Source: Desulfosporosinus sp. HMP52
Lineage (GTDB): Bacteria > Bacillota > Desulfitobacteriia > Desulfitobacteriales > Desulfitobacteriaceae
DNA: 48,650 bases
NCBI RefSeq assembly: GCF_000765145.1
Contig: NZ_JMGA01000003.1
Span: 1-48,650 of the forward strand
Reading direction: 5' to 3'
Under the pieces are notes generated by a model that was not told the origin of the DNA, made no database searches, and worked only from the letters and a program-made list of their open reading frames with translations. Below are positions 17,501 to 25,074 of the stretch, one piece after another (position 1 is the first letter of the stretch; every line of letters starts with the position of its first letter). The position numbers and the translations under genes were made by a program.

Positions 17501-17651
17501 GGTCATTAAAGGTGATTCGAGACGAGCCACAGGCATTCATGTGAATCCAATCTTCCGCCTAGATGATAATCTGCGCGGTACACCGTTGAGTGAACCTATT
17601 GGAGGAAGTGCATCCTTCTATGATACGTGGGTAACGTTACAAAAAGTGTAA
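14505..17651 (+). CDS. TtrA/SrdA-type molybdopterin oxidoreductase catalytic subunit with Tat leader
   Basis: A 1048-residue protein from ATG 14505 (GGAGGATTGAAAATT upstream); the longer ORF from 14409 has no ribosome site. It has a Tat leader (LTRRDFLKSTAFLGG), a [4Fe-4S] site Cys64/67/71 plus Cys116 (KLCPKGQAG), and a molydopterin-binding body with FALVLGTIVFE, ADPRLTK, MYADYIFPDITYLERWSVG and a C-terminal dinucleotide-binding barrel. Layout and length match tetrathionate (TtrA) and selenate (SrdA) reductases. Cys271 (TSLCGQ) falls where TtrA has its candidate Mo-ligand Cys, as far as I recall that alignment. Substrate (tetrathionate, selenate, arsenate or another oxyanion) cannot be fixed from sequence. 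Confidence 0.88.
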   Translation: MESTPKGQLTRRDFLKSTAFLGGTGLLATQAGIFGKIGKANAATETNGDAYELAKPENVLYTCCLQCTVACSIKTKVYDGVLSKIDGNPYSPANMVPNLPYNLPLEDAVRVDGKLCPKGQAGIQHVYDPYRLRKVLKRAGARGSGKWNVIPFEQAVDEIVNGGQLFNEIGEDRQVPGLKDIAVLRDAKLAKDMAADIADLRKKKITVAQFQEKYKDHLDVLIDPNHPDLGPKNNQFLFQVGRIHNGRIEFTKRFVNNALGSVNWIEKTSLCGQTSNKAWVRSTMNYTDGKWSGGVKAPRPDWANIEFALVLGTIVFEANYGPVQESEPITEGLASGRLKLAVADPRLTKVASKAWKWLPLKPGTDAALGLGMIRWILENNRYDQKYLENANSAAAKADSEPSWSDASYLVKVKDGRPGKYLRADEVGLGNKEQFVVYRSGNFFAVDPNDTEKPIEGDILVDTVFKEIPLKTSLQLVREEAFKQTLDQYAEITGLKVQDIIDVAREFTSHGKKAAVEFYRGSVKHTNGWYNAQALIALNYLIGNPDWKGGLVKPAGGWDYIGSKPNKPYDMSKLHPGKLSAFGVPITKETWQYEESTLFSGYPAKRPWYPFSGNVAQETWPSIADGYPYPIKAVLLSSHTPMYSVPGGTHQLRTLLDPQKVPLLIACDIVIGETSMYADYIFPDITYLERWSVGQGPHHVRVKSTAVRQPVIPALTETVELDGEQLPMSLETLMMAISKKLNLSGFGSNAFGSGVPLKRPEDFYLKLMANVAYGDKEGDVVPEANDQELNLFTESRRHLSPAVFNQQAWQKAVKPEDWRKVVTVLNRGGRFESVDKAYVGSQQRYILGGIKRFYIEEVATSRHSMSGNYFSGYGIYQEIQDSMGKKVEVEGDLKLITHKEVFVTQSRTISNYWSEISLQPENYVQISRQDAQRLGLKNGDMVRVKSQSNPEGVQDLGNGQQRFVEGKVKTMEGIRPGVVAVSTGYGHWAFGSSDVVVDGVVIKGDSRRATGIHVNPIFRLDDNLRGTPLSEPIGGSASFYDTWVTLQKV

Positions 17652-17671
17652 GTTTTTTGATGATCACTTTA

Positions 17672-17711
17672 AAGCTGATCTGGTCTAACTTGACTAGGTC
17701 AGCTTTTTTTT
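17672..17711 (+). terminator. terminator of the molybdoenzyme operon
   Basis: A 14-bp stem AAGCTGATCTGGTC/GACTAGGTCAGCTT with three wobble pairs, followed by eight Ts. Confidence 0.9.
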
Positions 17712-18147
17712 GATTATTTGTTTAAGGGTCCCGCTCATGAATTGATCGTACACTGCCCTAATCAAAAACGAGGAGCGTGATTTTGCTCTCTCGTCATTTT
17801 TGATAACATCGATAGGCGGTATGATGTAAAATAATTCCTTGAGATACTTATGCTAGCAATGTTCCGGCCAAAGGAGGTTAGGGAATGGGGATGTCCTGCC
17901 TGATCGCAATCACAAAAACCCTCGGTCTGGACTGCGGAACGAAAAGCGCTGCGTTAATCAAGATGGCACCGCTCTTATAGCCCAATCGCAATAAGGTATA
18001 ATGAAGTTTTAATCCCACCCAGGGAGCCTGCCAAGGACAAATCCTGACAAGGAAAACTTGCCCAAGACAAATGAGCGTAAGGCAAACCAGTCCCGGATAT
18101 GTTTTTATGTTATTCAGTACAAAGTGCTTGCTTGTGAAATTTTCCTT
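17712..18147. other. non-coding stretch with a long imperfect hairpin and a 31-codon ORF
   Basis: At about 17763-17807 ATCAAAAACGAGGAGC and GCTCTCTCGTCATTTTTGAT form an imperfect hairpin. At 17885 a strong AAAGGAGG site precedes a 31-codon ORF (MGMSCLIAITKTLGLDCGTK...) ending at TAG near 17980; I recognise nothing in it. From 18010 to 18120 no signal is seen. Confidence 0.4.
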
Positions 18148-18306
18148 CTAGACGGCAGCTTTCTTAGAGCAAATATCATTTGCCCAAACAGGGCGGAACA
18201 TATCTTTTAAACCATAAGCAACTAAGCCGCTTCCTGCAAAAAACTCATGCATTGTCCATGGAGCAGACGCCAAACTGACTTTATGATCTTTTTTCCCTGA
18301 GTGCAC
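18148..18306 (-). pseudogene. N-terminal fragment of a C-5 cytosine DNA methyltransferase
   Basis: GTG at 18304-18306 lies seven bases after GGAGGT and opens a 52-codon frame. It includes MHEFFAGSGLVAYGLKDMF and RPVWANDICSKKAAV, the cofactor-binding start of Dcm-type enzymes (motif I FFAGSGLVA). The frame then ends at TAG and no later motifs (PCQ, ENV, QRR) follow. It is a 3'-truncated relic with its start signals intact. Confidence 0.75.
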
Positions 18307-18469
18307 AACGTCTACCTCCGTTCATTTGAAGTAAAATAATTATCATAACCAACCAAAGTGATTTAATTTTCACAAAGGCTGGGGATGTCAATTTGTTAAC
18401 CATATAGTATTAAACATATGTTCTTGGTACAATATTTTTTCTTGCTAATTTTGTTTGTTTTTTCATAAA

Positions 18470-18970
18470 GATCCGAAGCGGATACCACGGTTTTTTCCCG
18501 CTACCCTTCTCCCATACCTTGCAATCCCCGTCAAAAAAGCTATAATTAGAAATAGGTGGAAATTGAAAAGTCGCCGTGACCTGAAAGTGTTACCAGCACT
18601 TCCAGGCACGAGCAGGTGGTATGAGCACCTACACGTAACAGACTGTCCACGACGACATTTTTATTATACAATGCTGCCCGTTTATGCACAAGCAAGGTGC
18701 TTGTGCTGCAGGTGAAGCGAGTGTAATGGGACGTCGGCAGGGAGCAGACTGTGCGGCTTCACGCAGCAGGAGATTCAGCCTATTCCTTACCCAGGCAGCA
18801 AGGATTTGTTCGCGTATCGGTTATGCGGACTGCTTTTCTGTTCACAGTCGGTTTGCTTCCGGTTGATGGGGGTTGGGTGTTTAGGATTCAGCAAATAACG
18901 AAGCTTAGCGCATGTGTAGGGTGAAAAAAACCTCGCATGCGCTTTTTAATTTCCCCTATAAAAGCAAGAC
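18470..18970. other. GC-rich structured intergenic stretch
   Basis: There is no convincing ORF. Inverted pairs are frequent, for example GTGAAGC near 18711 with GCTTCAC near 18757 flanked by GCTGC/GCAGC, and AGGTGGT near 18614 with AGCACCT. Base composition is clearly richer in GC than the AT-rich flanks. The region ends in a terminator-like hairpin at 18907. Confidence 0.45.
18907..18948 (+). terminator. terminator-like hairpin
   Basis: AGCGCATG (18907-18914) pairs with CATGCGCT (18936-18943), then TTTTTAAT. No gene immediately upstream explains it. Confidence 0.65.
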
Positions 18971-18971
18971 G

Positions 18972-19212
18972 GCAGGATCGGGTCATGACCTGGAGCTTTG
19001 CCGCTGCTTGAAATAGGGGGGATAAATTAGGATGCCTGATTTTAAAACCATGTATTTTCAGCTTGCGGCTAGAGTCGCAGATGCCCTGGATATCCTTTTA
19101 AAAGCACAGCAGGAGGGAGAAGGGGAATTTATGGATGAGGAGCCGTCTCCTGGGCTCAAAGTCATTGCCATTAAAGATGAAGGCAGTGATTCTGAATAAG
19201 GAAATTCAAAGA
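18972..19212 (+). repeat. dispersed ~232-bp repeat, copy 2
   Basis: Same segment and orientation as 170-401. Here it is followed directly by a decayed Rpn-family gene instead of an integrase. Confidence 0.85.
19032..19199 (+). CDS. 55-residue conserved small protein carried by the repeat, copy 2
   Basis: ATG 19032 to TAA 19199. It is the same length as the copy at 221, with substitutions concentrated in the second half. Both copies keep an open frame and the same G-rich ribosome site. Function unknown. Confidence 0.6.
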   Translation: MPDFKTMYFQLAARVADALDILLKAQQEGEGEFMDEEPSPGLKVIAIKDEGSDSE

Positions 19213-19229
19213 TATTGGAGGAGATTGCA

Positions 19230-19553
19230 ATGCAAGACCCAGTGTTGAATCAAGCGATGGACGAATGGGAAAAGTCAAGCGATGATCCAAAGATACGCGA
19301 AGAATATTATGATAGACGCAAGGCGATCCTAGATGAAATGGCTGCGGTTAGAGAAGCTGAACTGAGGTTATGAGAGGCAATAAGGCAAAGTGAAAAAGAT
19401 GGTAGAGAAGAAGGAAAAAAAGAAGGAAAAAAAGAAGGCAGAGAAGAGGTAAAAAAGAAAGTAACAAAAAGACTACTTGAGAAGGGTATGGATTTCAAGT
19501 CAATCTCCGACATTACAGGTATGTCCGAAGAGGAGATAAAGAATTTAAGATGA
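19230..19553 (+). pseudogene. C-terminal relic of an Rpn-family (PD-(D/E)XK) recombination-promoting nuclease
   Basis: From ATG 19230 (GGAGGAG upstream) the frame reads VLNQAMDEWEKSSDDPKIRE, then RKAILDEMAAVREAELRL, a TGA at 19371-19373, and continues in the same frame with REEGKKEGKKEGREE, LLEKGMDFKSISDITGMSEE and EIKNLR to TGA 19551. This is the typical C-terminal third of Rpn/YhgA-like putative transposases: linker, Glu/Lys repeats, then a small helix-turn-helix-like tail. The nuclease domain is missing and the internal TGA is a nonsense mutation in an AGA/CGA position. Confidence 0.8.
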
Positions 19554-19636
19554 CACCAATCCATAACAGTTTATACCGAAGAGCGCTCAATTAAGGGTGC
19601 TCTTTTTCGATTAAATGATTCGCAATTGCAGTAACA
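19459..19636 (+). repeat. Rpn 3'-end repeat, copy 1
   Basis: This shares about 175 bp with 23809-23982 and 29879-30058. It covers the last ~30 codons, the terminator (GAGCGCTC 19581-19588 with GGGTGCTC 19595-19602, then Ts) and about 30 bp beyond, up to GCAATTGCAGTAAC. Confidence 0.9.
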
Positions 19637-19639
19637 TCC

Positions 19640-20040
19640 CTCCGAAGTTCCGCGCAGGTACCTATGCGAAACGACAATATATGATTGCCCTCAAGCATGT
19701 TTCGCCGAATACTGATTCTGTTCAAGTAATAGTTGATTCCAATATGGGAAGGATGCAGAAGCCTTATGAAGATGATTTTTAACAGCAGACACCCTATGAG
19801 AACTGGGATATTTGATATGGAGGAATTTAACCAACAGCTCAATTTTCCTCAAAAATACCTTGATATAGACCATCAAATAGATTAAATCGTATATGTGTAG
19901 AAAATAAAATTCCTATCCACCATTAATTTTTTATAAAGTTTTTAAAATTGCTTTATAGTATATTTAAAACTATGAATTAAAATAAACACATGAGAACAAC
20001 AAGAGCGGTTTATGATAAAGGGAAAAACAATGTTAAAAAT
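19640..20040. other. unassigned AT-rich stretch with short open frames
   Basis: A 48-codon open stretch without a start (about 19639-19782, reading KFRAGTYAKRQYMIALKHVS...) and a second one in another frame (to about 19884, reading RTGIFDMEEFNQQLNFPQ...) could be two pieces of one decayed gene. I do not recognise the family. The last 150 bp are AT-rich and likely contain the promoter of the two-component operon. Confidence 0.35.
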
Positions 20041-20064
20041 TATCTAGGAAGAAGGTGAACAAAG

Positions 20065-21222
20065 TTGAGATCAAACCATAATTTTCGTAAGTTTTATCAT
20101 CGGCTTCATCAAGAAAAGTTGCGTCATGAGAAATATCGTCATTTGAAGCACGGGGAATTCCCGGACTGGAATTACGAGGAATTCCGCAGCATGCGCAGAT
20201 CCATGAAGTTTTTCCGCCCCATCGGTTTCCTTTTAACTCTGTTTCTTTTATTCCTGCTGTACTATTGGATGGGACTGAAGGCCATCGGTGTAATTTTTGC
20301 ACTTATCCTTATTACCAAGGAAATGGTCCACTTTATCTTTTACCAGCGCTTGGAAAAGAAGGTCTTTAAGCCGATCGAACAGCTGAAGAATGGATTCACC
20401 GAAATCGGCCAAGGCAATTATAATGTGTCGATTCAGCCAGAGGTTCAAAATGAGTTTGCGCAGTTAATTCATTCATTTAATGAGATGGCCCTTAAACTCC
20501 AGGAAAGCGAACGAATCAATCAGGAGTATGAGGAAAACAGAAAGAATTTGGTCGCGAACATTTCTCATGATTTAAAAACGCCCATCACGTCGATTCAGGG
20601 CTACCTGGAAATGATCATGGAGGGATATGTTACCCAGCCGGAGCAACTGAATCCGTACCTGAAGACCATTTACAGTAATACCGTGTATATGAACAAGCTG
20701 ATTGATGACCTGTTTTTATTCTCTAAACTGGATATGGACAAATTAAATATGAATTATGAAATCCTGAACATCCAAGCCTACCTGGAAGATTTGGCAATTG
20801 AACTGAAGTTTGAATTTGAAGAAAAGCAACTTGAGTTTTCCTACCGAGATCAGACAGACCAGGATTATCCGGTCAGGATTGACGGGAAACGGGTCTATCA
20901 GGCAATCAGGAATATCGTGGACAATGCTGTGAAATATGGTCCGGAGCAGGATTTAAAAGTGGTCATGGAGTTATCTGAGCAGGAGGAGTATGTTTGCATC
21001 AATATCGCAGACAATGGTCCGGGAATTCCGGCCGACCGGCTCCCGCACATCTTTGACCGATTTTACCGGATTGACCTTGAACGTTCCAAGGATTTTGTGA
21101 GTACAGGGCTGGGGCTGGCGATTGCCAAAGAGCTGATTGAGGCCCAGGGAGGAAAAATAACGGTTGTCAGTATCAGCGGGGAAGGGTCCCGTTTTACAAT
21201 CAAGCTGCCTGTTCAGAAATAG
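20065..21222 (+). CDS. sensor histidine kinase with short membrane sensor (HAMP, HisKA)
   Basis: A 385-residue kinase starting at TTG 20065 (AGAAGGTG upstream). Two adjacent helices at about 50-95 leave almost no external loop, so it probably senses in or at the membrane. HAMP is at about 95-150, the H-box is LVANISHDLKTPITSIQGYL with His168, the N-box is RNIVDNAVKYGPEQ, and the G-boxes are DNGPGIPADRLPHIFDRF and GLGLAIAKELIEAQGG. The regulator gene starts 25 bp later. The stimulus is unknown. Confidence 0.92.
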   Translation: MRSNHNFRKFYHRLHQEKLRHEKYRHLKHGEFPDWNYEEFRSMRRSMKFFRPIGFLLTLFLLFLLYYWMGLKAIGVIFALILITKEMVHFIFYQRLEKKVFKPIEQLKNGFTEIGQGNYNVSIQPEVQNEFAQLIHSFNEMALKLQESERINQEYEENRKNLVANISHDLKTPITSIQGYLEMIMEGYVTQPEQLNPYLKTIYSNTVYMNKLIDDLFLFSKLDMDKLNMNYEILNIQAYLEDLAIELKFEFEEKQLEFSYRDQTDQDYPVRIDGKRVYQAIRNIVDNAVKYGPEQDLKVVMELSEQEEYVCINIADNGPGIPADRLPHIFDRFYRIDLERSKDFVSTGLGLAIAKELIEAQGGKITVVSISGEGSRFTIKLPVQK

Positions 21223-21247
21223 AGGTCATGAAAGTGGGTGGGAGATC

Positions 21248-21934
21248 ATGAAAAGTGTCCTGATCGTTGAGGATGATTTAAATATTGCGGAGATGGAGCG
21301 GGATTACCTGCAGCTAAATGGCTATAAGGTGGACATCGTTATGGATGGGGAGGCAGGGCTGCAGAAAGCTCTCACCGGGGTCTATGACATTCTGATTGTG
21401 GATTTGATGCTGCCGCAAAAAGATGGTTTTACGATTATCAAAGAAGTCCGGCTGAAGCTGGAGATTCCGATTATCGTTCTGTCGGCCAGGAGTGAGGATA
21501 TTGATAAAATCAGGGGACTGGATTATGGGGCCGATGATTATCTGACCAAGCCTTTCAGTCCAGCGGAGCTGATGGCCCGCATCAAATCCCATTTAAACCG
21601 CTATGAACGCTTGACTGGTAAGAATTCAGCTCTGGAGATCATCAATTACCGCGGGTTGGAAATCAATACAGCCGCCCATAAAGTCTATGTCAACGGCAAA
21701 GAAGTGCAGCTCACGGCCAAGGAATACGAACTCTTGCTCTTTTTCGCCTCCAATCCCAACCTAGTGTTCAGTAAGGAGCACCTTTTCGATAAGCTTTGGA
21801 GTGCGGAATACTATGGTGATCTGGCAACTGTGGCCGTTCATATCCAAAAGATCAGGAAGAAGATTGAAAAAGATCCGGCCAATCCGGAATATATAGAGAC
21901 CCTCTGGGGAACCGGTTACCGCTTTAATTCCTGA
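21248..21934 (+). CDS. OmpR/PhoB-type response regulator
   Basis: A 228-residue protein from ATG 21248 (GGGAG upstream); the extended frame from 21164 overlaps the kinase gene and lacks a ribosome site. The receiver has EDD at 8-10, Asp52 in ILIVDLMLPQKDG, and KPF near residue 103. The winged-helix domain is shown by LTAKEYELLLFFASNPNLVF and VAVHIQKIRKKIEKDP. It is the partner of the kinase upstream. Confidence 0.94.
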   Translation: MKSVLIVEDDLNIAEMERDYLQLNGYKVDIVMDGEAGLQKALTGVYDILIVDLMLPQKDGFTIIKEVRLKLEIPIIVLSARSEDIDKIRGLDYGADDYLTKPFSPAELMARIKSHLNRYERLTGKNSALEIINYRGLEINTAAHKVYVNGKEVQLTAKEYELLLFFASNPNLVFSKEHLFDKLWSAEYYGDLATVAVHIQKIRKKIEKDPANPEYIETLWGTGYRFNS

Positions 21935-22016
21935 AGACTTATAAGTTCAGTTATCAATCGTGCATCTAATGAGCATTAAAAGAAAAAGTGCAAAGTAGTC
22001 AGAGGAGTGTTGATTT

Positions 22017-22259
22017 ATGAGTGTAAACGTTAATTTGAATCGCTGCGATGGCTGCGGTGTCTGTGTCAGCAAATGTCCGGCTAAGGTACTGGCCTTAAAA
22101 GAAATCAAGCAGGAGGACTATGACCGGCTTGGTATGTTTGGGAGATTGAAAATCAAATTCAAGGGTAAATCAAGAGCTTATGTCATTAAGGCATCCGCCT
22201 GCACCCAGTGTGGAAAATGTCAGATTAACTGCCATGAGCGGGCGATTAAAATAGGGTGA
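22017..22259 (+). CDS. 2[4Fe-4S] ferredoxin-like protein
   Basis: An 80-residue protein with CDGCGVCVSKCP near the N terminus and CTQCGKCQINCHERA near the C terminus, separated by an unusually long, basic 45-residue insert (LGMFGRLKIKFKGKSRAYVI). That spacing is longer than in clostridial ferredoxins. It is probably an electron carrier. AGAGGAG precedes the ATG. Confidence 0.88.
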   Translation: MSVNVNLNRCDGCGVCVSKCPAKVLALKEIKQEDYDRLGMFGRLKIKFKGKSRAYVIKASACTQCGKCQINCHERAIKIG

Positions 22260-22643
22260 ATCTCCTAACCCCTAATGTCAAAGGAGCATGTGCGCCTACG
22301 TACCATGAGGCTCAGGCAGCGGCAGCCTTCCGGGAGGTTAAACAAAGCCTCAGTGACCGGCAAATCCGTTTAACGGAGATAGTGCCGGCAGAATTGGCCC
22401 GGCAGCCTGTGCAGCTCTGGCGGGAGGTCGTTGCGGAAGTGGGTGGCGAGGTTTTGCGAAATGGCCCTTTTTGACGGGGATTAAGCTAGCTTACTGAAAG
22501 GCGGAACAGCCCGAATTGCCAAACCTCCCTATCCCGAGGCACTGAAAGGCATATATGAGCAGCCACTTGAAACTGGAACTCTCTGGGCCTCACCGGTACG
22601 CAAATTTATTTTGACATCTGACAGACGTTTTAGAACTCGTTAA
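22256..22643 (+). pseudogene. uncharacterised ORF, probably split by frameshift
   Basis: A GTG at 22256 overlapping the ferredoxin stop (GTGA) opens 72 codons (AAAAFREVKQSLSDRQIRL..., LWREVVAEVGGEVLRNGPF) to TGA 22474. From 22494 another frame is open for 49 codons without a start (LKGGTARIAKPPYPEALKGI..., WASPVRKFIL) to TAA 22643. Together they look like one gene of about 120-130 residues broken near 22475-22493. I do not recognise the family. Confidence 0.4.
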
Positions 22644-22756
22644 AAACGGCAGAGCAAACATTTTTTAGGCTTTTGGCAATCGGTGAAAATAGGGGTTTAA
22701 GTCATTATTGTTGCCTACTATAATGAACTAAAAGAATATGAATTAGGGGGGATACT

Positions 22757-23767
22757 ATGACTGAAACATTAAACCCTACTCAACCGTCAGCAAGTTGCTG
22801 AGCCCCGAAAATCGATGCTGGTCAGCATCAACTGGAGACCAACACAGAGAATTGTCAAATGTGCGGCCAACCACTGGACTATTTCAGTGTCGGCAAGGAA
22901 ATGACCTGTCACCAATGCGGAAAGACTGAGATTGGCAACATTGGCTGTCCTAATGGGCATTATGTTTGTGACGATTGTCACGGAAAACATCTTTTTGAGT
23001 TCCTTTTGAAGGACATACAAACAACACAGGAACAAAATCCCTTTGCGATTGCTGAGCACCTCATGAGCCATGAAAAGGTACCGATGTTAGGATGTGAGAA
23101 CGCCTGGATCGCTGGCGGCGCTTTTCTCGCAGCACTAAAAAACGAAGGGACGCTCACAATAACCGACGATCAGATTAGCGAAGCTTTGCATCGAACGAAA
23201 AGACAAGCCATCGGCGGATATTGCGGTTTAACGGGTATCTGTGGCATCGCCCCAGCCCTTGGAGCCTGCTTTAGTGTTATTCTAGGAGCAGGGTGTCCCA
23301 AAGATCAGGAAACAGCGAAGACCATGAATGTTGTTGGCAACATCGTTCATGCCATTGCCAATCTCACTGGTCCGTGCTGCTGTAAGGCTTTTGTCAGGGC
23401 TGCCCTCACTGAAGCCGTTGCCTCGGCTCAAATGCTCTTTAATGTCTCTCTGGCTGCTCCCGATCAGATCGTTTGTACCTATAGCGCGCGACACCCTCAT
23501 GAATGCCGAGGAGATAAATGCCCCTATTATAAGCAAACGGATAATACAACAGAAATTCTTAGCATTTTACTTTCAAGCAAATGTGAAAAATATTTAAAGG
23601 TTAGAGATAGCCAAAACAAATGGGATGAAATTAATGAGTCCGAACATGAATTTGTTACTGCTGAAGAACAGTCCTATCTTGAAGAAGTAAAAGCAAAAGG
23701 TCAATTTATTGATCAAGATGAACTTCTAAAAGAATTGGGGATAAACAAAGATGAGATACAATATTAA
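22757..23767 (+). CDS. cysteine-rich DUF5714-like selenoprotein (Sec15)
   Basis: ATG 22757 after AGGGGGGAT opens PTQPSASC-U-APKIDAG, with UGA at 22799-22801, and continues in frame into the long ORF usually started at 22859. The product is 336 residues. It has a Cys-Sec pair at 14-15, two zinc-ribbon-like pairs (CQMCGQ, CHQCGK), NGHYVCDDCHG, a core with YCGLTGICGIAPALGACFS, and TGPCCCKAFV and HECRGDKCPYYK further on. This matches my memory of DUF5714 proteins. A SECIS-like hairpin follows the UGA. A vicinal Cys-Sec near a flexible N terminus suggests redox or metal chemistry; the reaction is unknown. Confidence 0.82.
22799..22829 (+). promoter_or_regulatory. bacterial SECIS-like hairpin in the DUF5714-like gene
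   Basis: After UGA (22799-22801) come 12 nt, stem GATGCT (22814-22819), loop GGTC and stem AGCATC (22824-22829). The first loop base is G, 19 nt after the UGA. Confidence 0.85.
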
Positions 23768-23808
23768 GATGAAAAAGATTGCCTTACATACTTAAAGAAA
23801 TTGGACAG

Positions 23809-23982
23809 AAACAAAAAAACTTCTTAAGAAGGGTATGGATTTCAAGTCAATCTCCGACATTACAGGTATGTCTGAAGAGGAGATAGAGAATTTAAGATGA
23901 CACCAATCCATGACAGTTTAGACCGAAGAGCGCTCAAATAAGGGTGCTCTTTTTCGATTTAATGATTCGCAATTGCAGTAAT
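23809..23982 (+). repeat. Rpn 3'-end repeat, copy 2
   Basis: Only the last ~30 codons (LLKKGMDFKSISDITGMSEE...) to TGA 23898-23900 remain, with the terminator GAGCGCTC/GGGTGCTC at 23928-23949 and the same downstream tail. It begins abruptly 42 bp after the DUF5714-like gene, so the terminator may now serve that gene. Confidence 0.9.
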
Positions 23983-24087
23983 ATACTGCGAATATTTAAC
24001 CATATTACGCTGACACCAAAAGGCGATGTAACGGAGTAAAAATATGGTATAATTAATATGGAGATTATGCAGAAAGAGGTTACGTTC

Positions 24088-24840
24088 ATGAAGCAACGCC
24101 TATTGGGACAATTGCTGGAAGAAAAGGAAATGAAGCTCAAAGGCGGTCTGTACCATCAGACACAGATCAAGCTTGCATATAATTCTAACAGGATTGAAGG
24201 TAGCCGTCTTTCTGAAGATCAGACCCGGTACATTTACGAAACGAATACTGTCAATATAGAACAGGATGAAGCTGCAAGTGTTGATGATATCATTGAAACG
24301 GTTAATCACTTTTCCTGTTTTGACTATATGCTTGCTCATGCGGATGAGGAACTGACGGAGGTAATGATTAAGCAATTTCACTGGCTCCTGAAACGGAACA
24401 CATCCGATGAACGCAAGGAATGGTTTCGTGTCGGGGACTACAAGACCAGACCAAACGTGGTCGGCGACATGAAAACAACGGCACCCTCAAAAGTCAGCAA
24501 GGAAATTCAAAAACTGCTTACTGATTATCATCAAAAAAAGGACATTATAATAGAGAATATAGTAGATTTCCACTACAAATTTGAACGCATACATCCTTTT
24601 CAGGATGGTAATGGACGGGTGGGCCGTATCATCATGTTTAAAGAGTGCCTGAAGAATGATATCCTGCCTTTTATCATTGACTATGAATATAAGCTTTTTT
24701 ATTATCGTGGTTTGAAAGAATACAAAACAGAAAAAGGGTACTTAATGGATACCTGCCTGTCTGCCCAGGATCAATATGAGAAGATGGTCGCGTATTTTTT
24801 TCCGGATTTCAGCCAAGCAGTTCCGGACATGAAACAGTGA
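24088..24840 (+). CDS. Fic-family protein (AMP-transferase fold) with N-terminal inhibitory motif
   Basis: A 250-residue protein from ATG 24088, eight bases after AGAGGT. The catalytic motif is HPFQDGNGRVGR near residue 180. Near the N terminus NSNRIEGSRL fits the (S/T)xxxE(G/N) inhibitory helix of class II Fic proteins, so it probably holds itself inactive until displaced. Fic enzymes usually transfer AMP from ATP to target proteins. No antitoxin-like gene is adjacent. It lies between two mobile-gene relics, consistent with acquisition. Confidence 0.9.
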   Translation: MKQRLLGQLLEEKEMKLKGGLYHQTQIKLAYNSNRIEGSRLSEDQTRYIYETNTVNIEQDEAASVDDIIETVNHFSCFDYMLAHADEELTEVMIKQFHWLLKRNTSDERKEWFRVGDYKTRPNVVGDMKTTAPSKVSKEIQKLLTDYHQKKDIIIENIVDFHYKFERIHPFQDGNGRVGRIIMFKECLKNDILPFIIDYEYKLFYYRGLKEYKTEKGYLMDTCLSAQDQYEKMVAYFFPDFSQAVPDMKQ

Positions 24841-25074
24841 TAATTAACAATCATAATACTTTTTGAATCATACCCTGCCGTCAAGGCCCCACCAGGCTTA
24901 AACGGCCTCTTTGTGTAAGCGTTATGCTCCGCTTGAAATTTTTTCAATCGGTTGGTTGCGCTGTTTAGTTAACGACGATTTCTAGGGTGTTTGTTTCGAA
25001 TTTTTCCTGGTGCGGATCATGTCGTGTCCGTGAGGCGTGGATAATGCCAGCCTGGCTCGTACCACTTTATATAA
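24841..25074. other. non-coding stretch
   Basis: No ORF with a ribosome site is seen. The first 60 bp hold the pair GGCC...GGCC around CCACCAGGCTTAAAC. The GC-richer right half leads into a recombinase relic. Confidence 0.35.

Noticed and set aside
19371-19373. In-frame TGA in the Rpn relic as Sec
   Set aside because: The gene lacks its nuclease domain, no G-loop hairpin follows, and the position is Arg in the family, so it is a nonsense mutation.
22472-22474. UGA at the end of the ORF after the ferredoxin as another Sec codon
   Set aside because: Only four codons follow before a TAG and no suitable hairpin lies after it.
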